Assembly: GCA_020853815.1 (NCBI GenBank)
Contig: JADYYE010000108.1
Coordinates: 1-64,000 of the forward strand
Direction: 5' to 3'
Origin: Phycisphaerales bacterium
GTDB taxonomy: Bacteria; Planctomycetota; Phycisphaerae; Phycisphaerales; UBA1924
Length of the DNA: 64,000 nucleotides
Of this stretch, positions 62,565 to 64,000 are shown in pieces. Below the pieces are notes generated by a model. That model worked only from the letters and a program-made list of their open reading frames with translations. It searched no databases and had not been told where the DNA came from. Each line of letters starts with the position of its first letter. The first letter of the stretch is position 1. Position numbers and translations under genes: made by a program.

Positions 62565-63164
62565 TCAGTCGTCTCGGTCGTGGTCGTCACCCGGTTCGCT
62601 CGTCTGCGATTCGGCGTCCCGATTCTCCGCCTTCGAGTCGTCTCCGAGTTCTGCGCGCGTGAGCAGCTTGAGCAGCCCGCGGTCGTTGGCCTCAGCCATG
62701 AGCCGCTTGCGGCCCCAGGAGGGGTCCACTTCAACGTCCATCGCAGCGAGACCGGCGCGCATCTGGTCGTCGGTGACCTCTCCGGGAGTGGCGACCGCGG
62801 ATGTCGGCGACGGAGCGACTCGAACGCCGCCCGCCTTCATGGCGTCCAGCATCTGGTCGAACTTGGCATTCAGTTGCGTGATCGACTGCTCAAGGCGATC
62901 GACTCGCAGGGACACGGCGCCGTCGGGTTTGGCCTTCTTGCCCGTGAGTTTGTACTCCCGAGCAAAGAGCGCGAGCGTCGCGTACTTGGCCTGCCTCTCG
63001 TCTACTCCGGGCGCGCAGAATACGTCCCGCTGATCCTCAATCCGGCGGATGTGCCCCCGGTGTTCGTACTCGCCTCCGGATCCGGAAACGTGGGTTCCAA
63101 CCTGAAACTCAAGCCCGTGCTCTTTCAGCTGACCAATCAACACTGCGGCCTCTTGATCTGTCAT
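62565..63164 (-). CDS. Hypothetical phage-like protein (199 aa)
   Basis: A ~199-residue protein. The first third is a compact domain (ALIGQLKEHGLEFQVGTHVS and further), followed by a coiled coil (LRVDRLEQSITQLNAKFDQM) and a region resembling an E3-binding or SAP-like helix pair (DDQMRAGLAAMDVEVDPSWG, RKRLMAEANDRGLLKLLTRA). The tail is acidic (SEPGDDHDRDD). The ATG at 63,164 has GGAGC 7 nt upstream. A TTG two codons earlier is an alternative. Possibly a scaffold or DNA-associated protein. Confidence 0.6.
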   Translation of the reverse strand: MTDQEAAVLIGQLKEHGLEFQVGTHVSGSGGEYEHRGHIRRIEDQRDVFCAPGVDERQAKYATLALFAREYKLTGKKAKPDGAVSLRVDRLEQSITQLNAKFDQMLDAMKAGGVRVAPSPTSAVATPGEVTDDQMRAGLAAMDVEVDPSWGRKRLMAEANDRGLLKLLTRAELGDDSKAENRDAESQTSEPGDDHDRDD

Positions 63165-63166
63165 TT

Positions 63167-63400
63167 TCAATGCTCCTGTCGTGGTGTCAGAACGATGTAA
63201 GCGTCAAGCCGATCGAGCTCGGCCATGATCCCGGCAAACTTGCCGACCGCGGCGCTCCGCGCGTGTCCTTCGTCGAGCGTGCTCACGGCGCTGCAGAGAA
63301 AGCCCTCCGCCCCACTCTGCGAGATTCCGGCAAGGAACCGCCCGTCGTGTTCCCCGGACACGATTCGGTAACCGAGGCTCTCGACGTCATGCTCGGTCAT
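63167..63400 (-). CDS. Small hypothetical protein (77 aa)
   Basis: A 77-residue protein (MTEHDVESLGYRIVSGEHDG, RFLAGISQSGAEGFLCSAVS). It begins in an ATGA overlap with the gene before it and ends 3 nt before the next start. No family is recognised. The longer frame reaching 63,745 is the shadow of its neighbour. Confidence 0.6.
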   Translation of the reverse strand: MTEHDVESLGYRIVSGEHDGRFLAGISQSGAEGFLCSAVSTLDEGHARSAAVGKFAGIMAELDRLDAYIVLTPRQEH

Positions 63401-63861
63401 CGCGATTCCTTCCGGGTGTCGTTGCTCCGCCTCGCCGCAAGCATGGCATCGCGCGCCGCCTTCAAGCGGTCGTGCTCGCTCGGCAACCTCATCGGGTTCG
63501 AACTGTTGTCGGAGAGGGCTGCGAGGGCTTGCAGCACTTTCGACTTGCCGCCGAATTTGCCCTGTTCGCGCATCCGCGCCGTTTCGCGGGACCACGCGCG
63601 AGCCTCTCGCAGCAGCGCGGCCGACGGCGGATTCCGGATCACACGCCCGTTCCCGTCGAGCGCGGGCCGACCCGTCTCCGGGTCGATCACCGCGTCTCCG
63701 CCGGCCTTGAGAGCCTGGTGGTAGACACGACCCAAAGCGTCCCATACCGCAGCCTCGCGCGGCTTGCCTTTGCCACGCTCTCCACGCCGCTTCTTCGCCG
63801 CCTTGTCGTCCATGACTTCGGGCACGTCATCAACTCCGCTTATGCCACTGTCCCGCAGCAT
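63397..63861 (-). CDS. Hypothetical phage-like protein, possibly small terminase-like
   Basis: A 154-residue basic protein (MDDKAAKKRRGERGKGKPRE near its start). A central block reads DPETGRPALDGNGRVIRNPP followed by SAALLREARAWSRETARMRE. The N-terminal basic part and central helices might bind DNA, as in small terminase subunits, but this is only a guess. It is the first gene of the visible leftward operon. Its promoter would be in the 139 nt to the right, where I see no clear motif. Confidence 0.55.
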   Translation of the reverse strand: MLRDSGISGVDDVPEVMDDKAAKKRRGERGKGKPREAAVWDALGRVYHQALKAGGDAVIDPETGRPALDGNGRVIRNPPSAALLREARAWSRETARMREQGKFGGKSKVLQALAALSDNSSNPMRLPSEHDRLKAARDAMLAARRSNDTRKESR

Positions 63862-64000
63862 CAGATTAGTTTATCACTCTTTCGGCTGCGCCACACAGGG
63901 TCTGAGATTTTTTTTCTGGGGGTTCGTGGGGGTGGTTGACCTCGACGCACCGCGGCGAGACCCCCCGCGTACCCCCCTGTCTGCGTCGGCGGAGCGAGAT

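Larger units (their letters stand above)
51865..64000. mobile_element. Integrated phage-like element, left part (continues past window)
   Basis: From the tRNA-Thr remnant to the window end the gene style changes. There are small HTH genes, a toxin-antitoxin pair, and a leftward operon of short uncharacterised genes with ATGA overlaps that ends in two giant proteins resembling podophage internal virion proteins. No housekeeping genes occur in this stretch. Integrase, terminase, portal and capsid genes are not seen and may lie to the right. The base composition stays close to that of the chromosome, which suggests a well-adapted element. Confidence 0.75.

Overview
The window is GC-rich, densely coded DNA from a planctomycete, most likely class Phycisphaerae (order Phycisphaerales). 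The clues are several PEP-CTERM-type proteins ending in a PAPASLALLGLGG-type segment plus arginines, membrane proteins carrying a C-x-x-C-x-YDL ... CPECG zinc ribbon that I associate with Phycisphaerae, a planctomycete-style EF-hand tail on a secreted peptidase, and an ECF sigma/anti-sigma pair. No rRNA operon or CRISPR array is visible. The only tRNA sequence is a 45-nt tRNA 3' half.

Positions 1-51,636 look like ordinary chromosome. They hold the end of thrS, an S9 peptidase, esterase and GNAT genes, an ammonium transporter, a DUF885 protein, an ECF sigma/anti-sigma operon, a PH-domain protein, msrC, rpsR, a DUF1573-rhodanese-MauE/DoxX cluster, a Dus tRNA-modifying enzyme, an M14 carboxypeptidase, a Lol/MacB-like ABC pair, twin PEP-CTERM paralogs, thyX, purN, STAS and thioesterase genes, a His-rich DinB protein, nadB, an M28 peptidase and gcvP. 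Next come a potassium-transporter-like gene preceded by a very clear c-di-AMP (ydaO-type) riboswitch, a HAD phosphatase, and a secretin-like secreted protein. The chromosome part ends with a 439-residue, almost charge-free protein built of TPFN repeats and an HrpA-type helicase.

Positions 51,865-64,000 look like one end of an integrated genetic element. It begins exactly at the 3' half of a tRNA gene (best read as tRNA-Thr with anticodon CGT) lacking its 5' half, which is the usual footprint of a tRNA-targeting integrase. The element carries a small HTH gene, a DUF433/PIN-like toxin-antitoxin pair, and a long leftward operon of short genes leading to two very large proteins (770 and 1457 aa) that resemble the internal virion (ejection) proteins of T7-like podophages. 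Integrase, capsid and terminase genes are not in the visible part.

The intergenic spaces hold four families of 7- or 8-bp tandem repeats. One of them forms a long inverted repeat that has entered the dus gene in frame. The most interesting items are the riboswitch-transporter pair, the TPFN-repeat protein with a sigma54-like promoter upstream, the tRNA-integrated element with podophage-like ejection genes, the DUF1573-rhodanese-MauE cluster and the repeat families.
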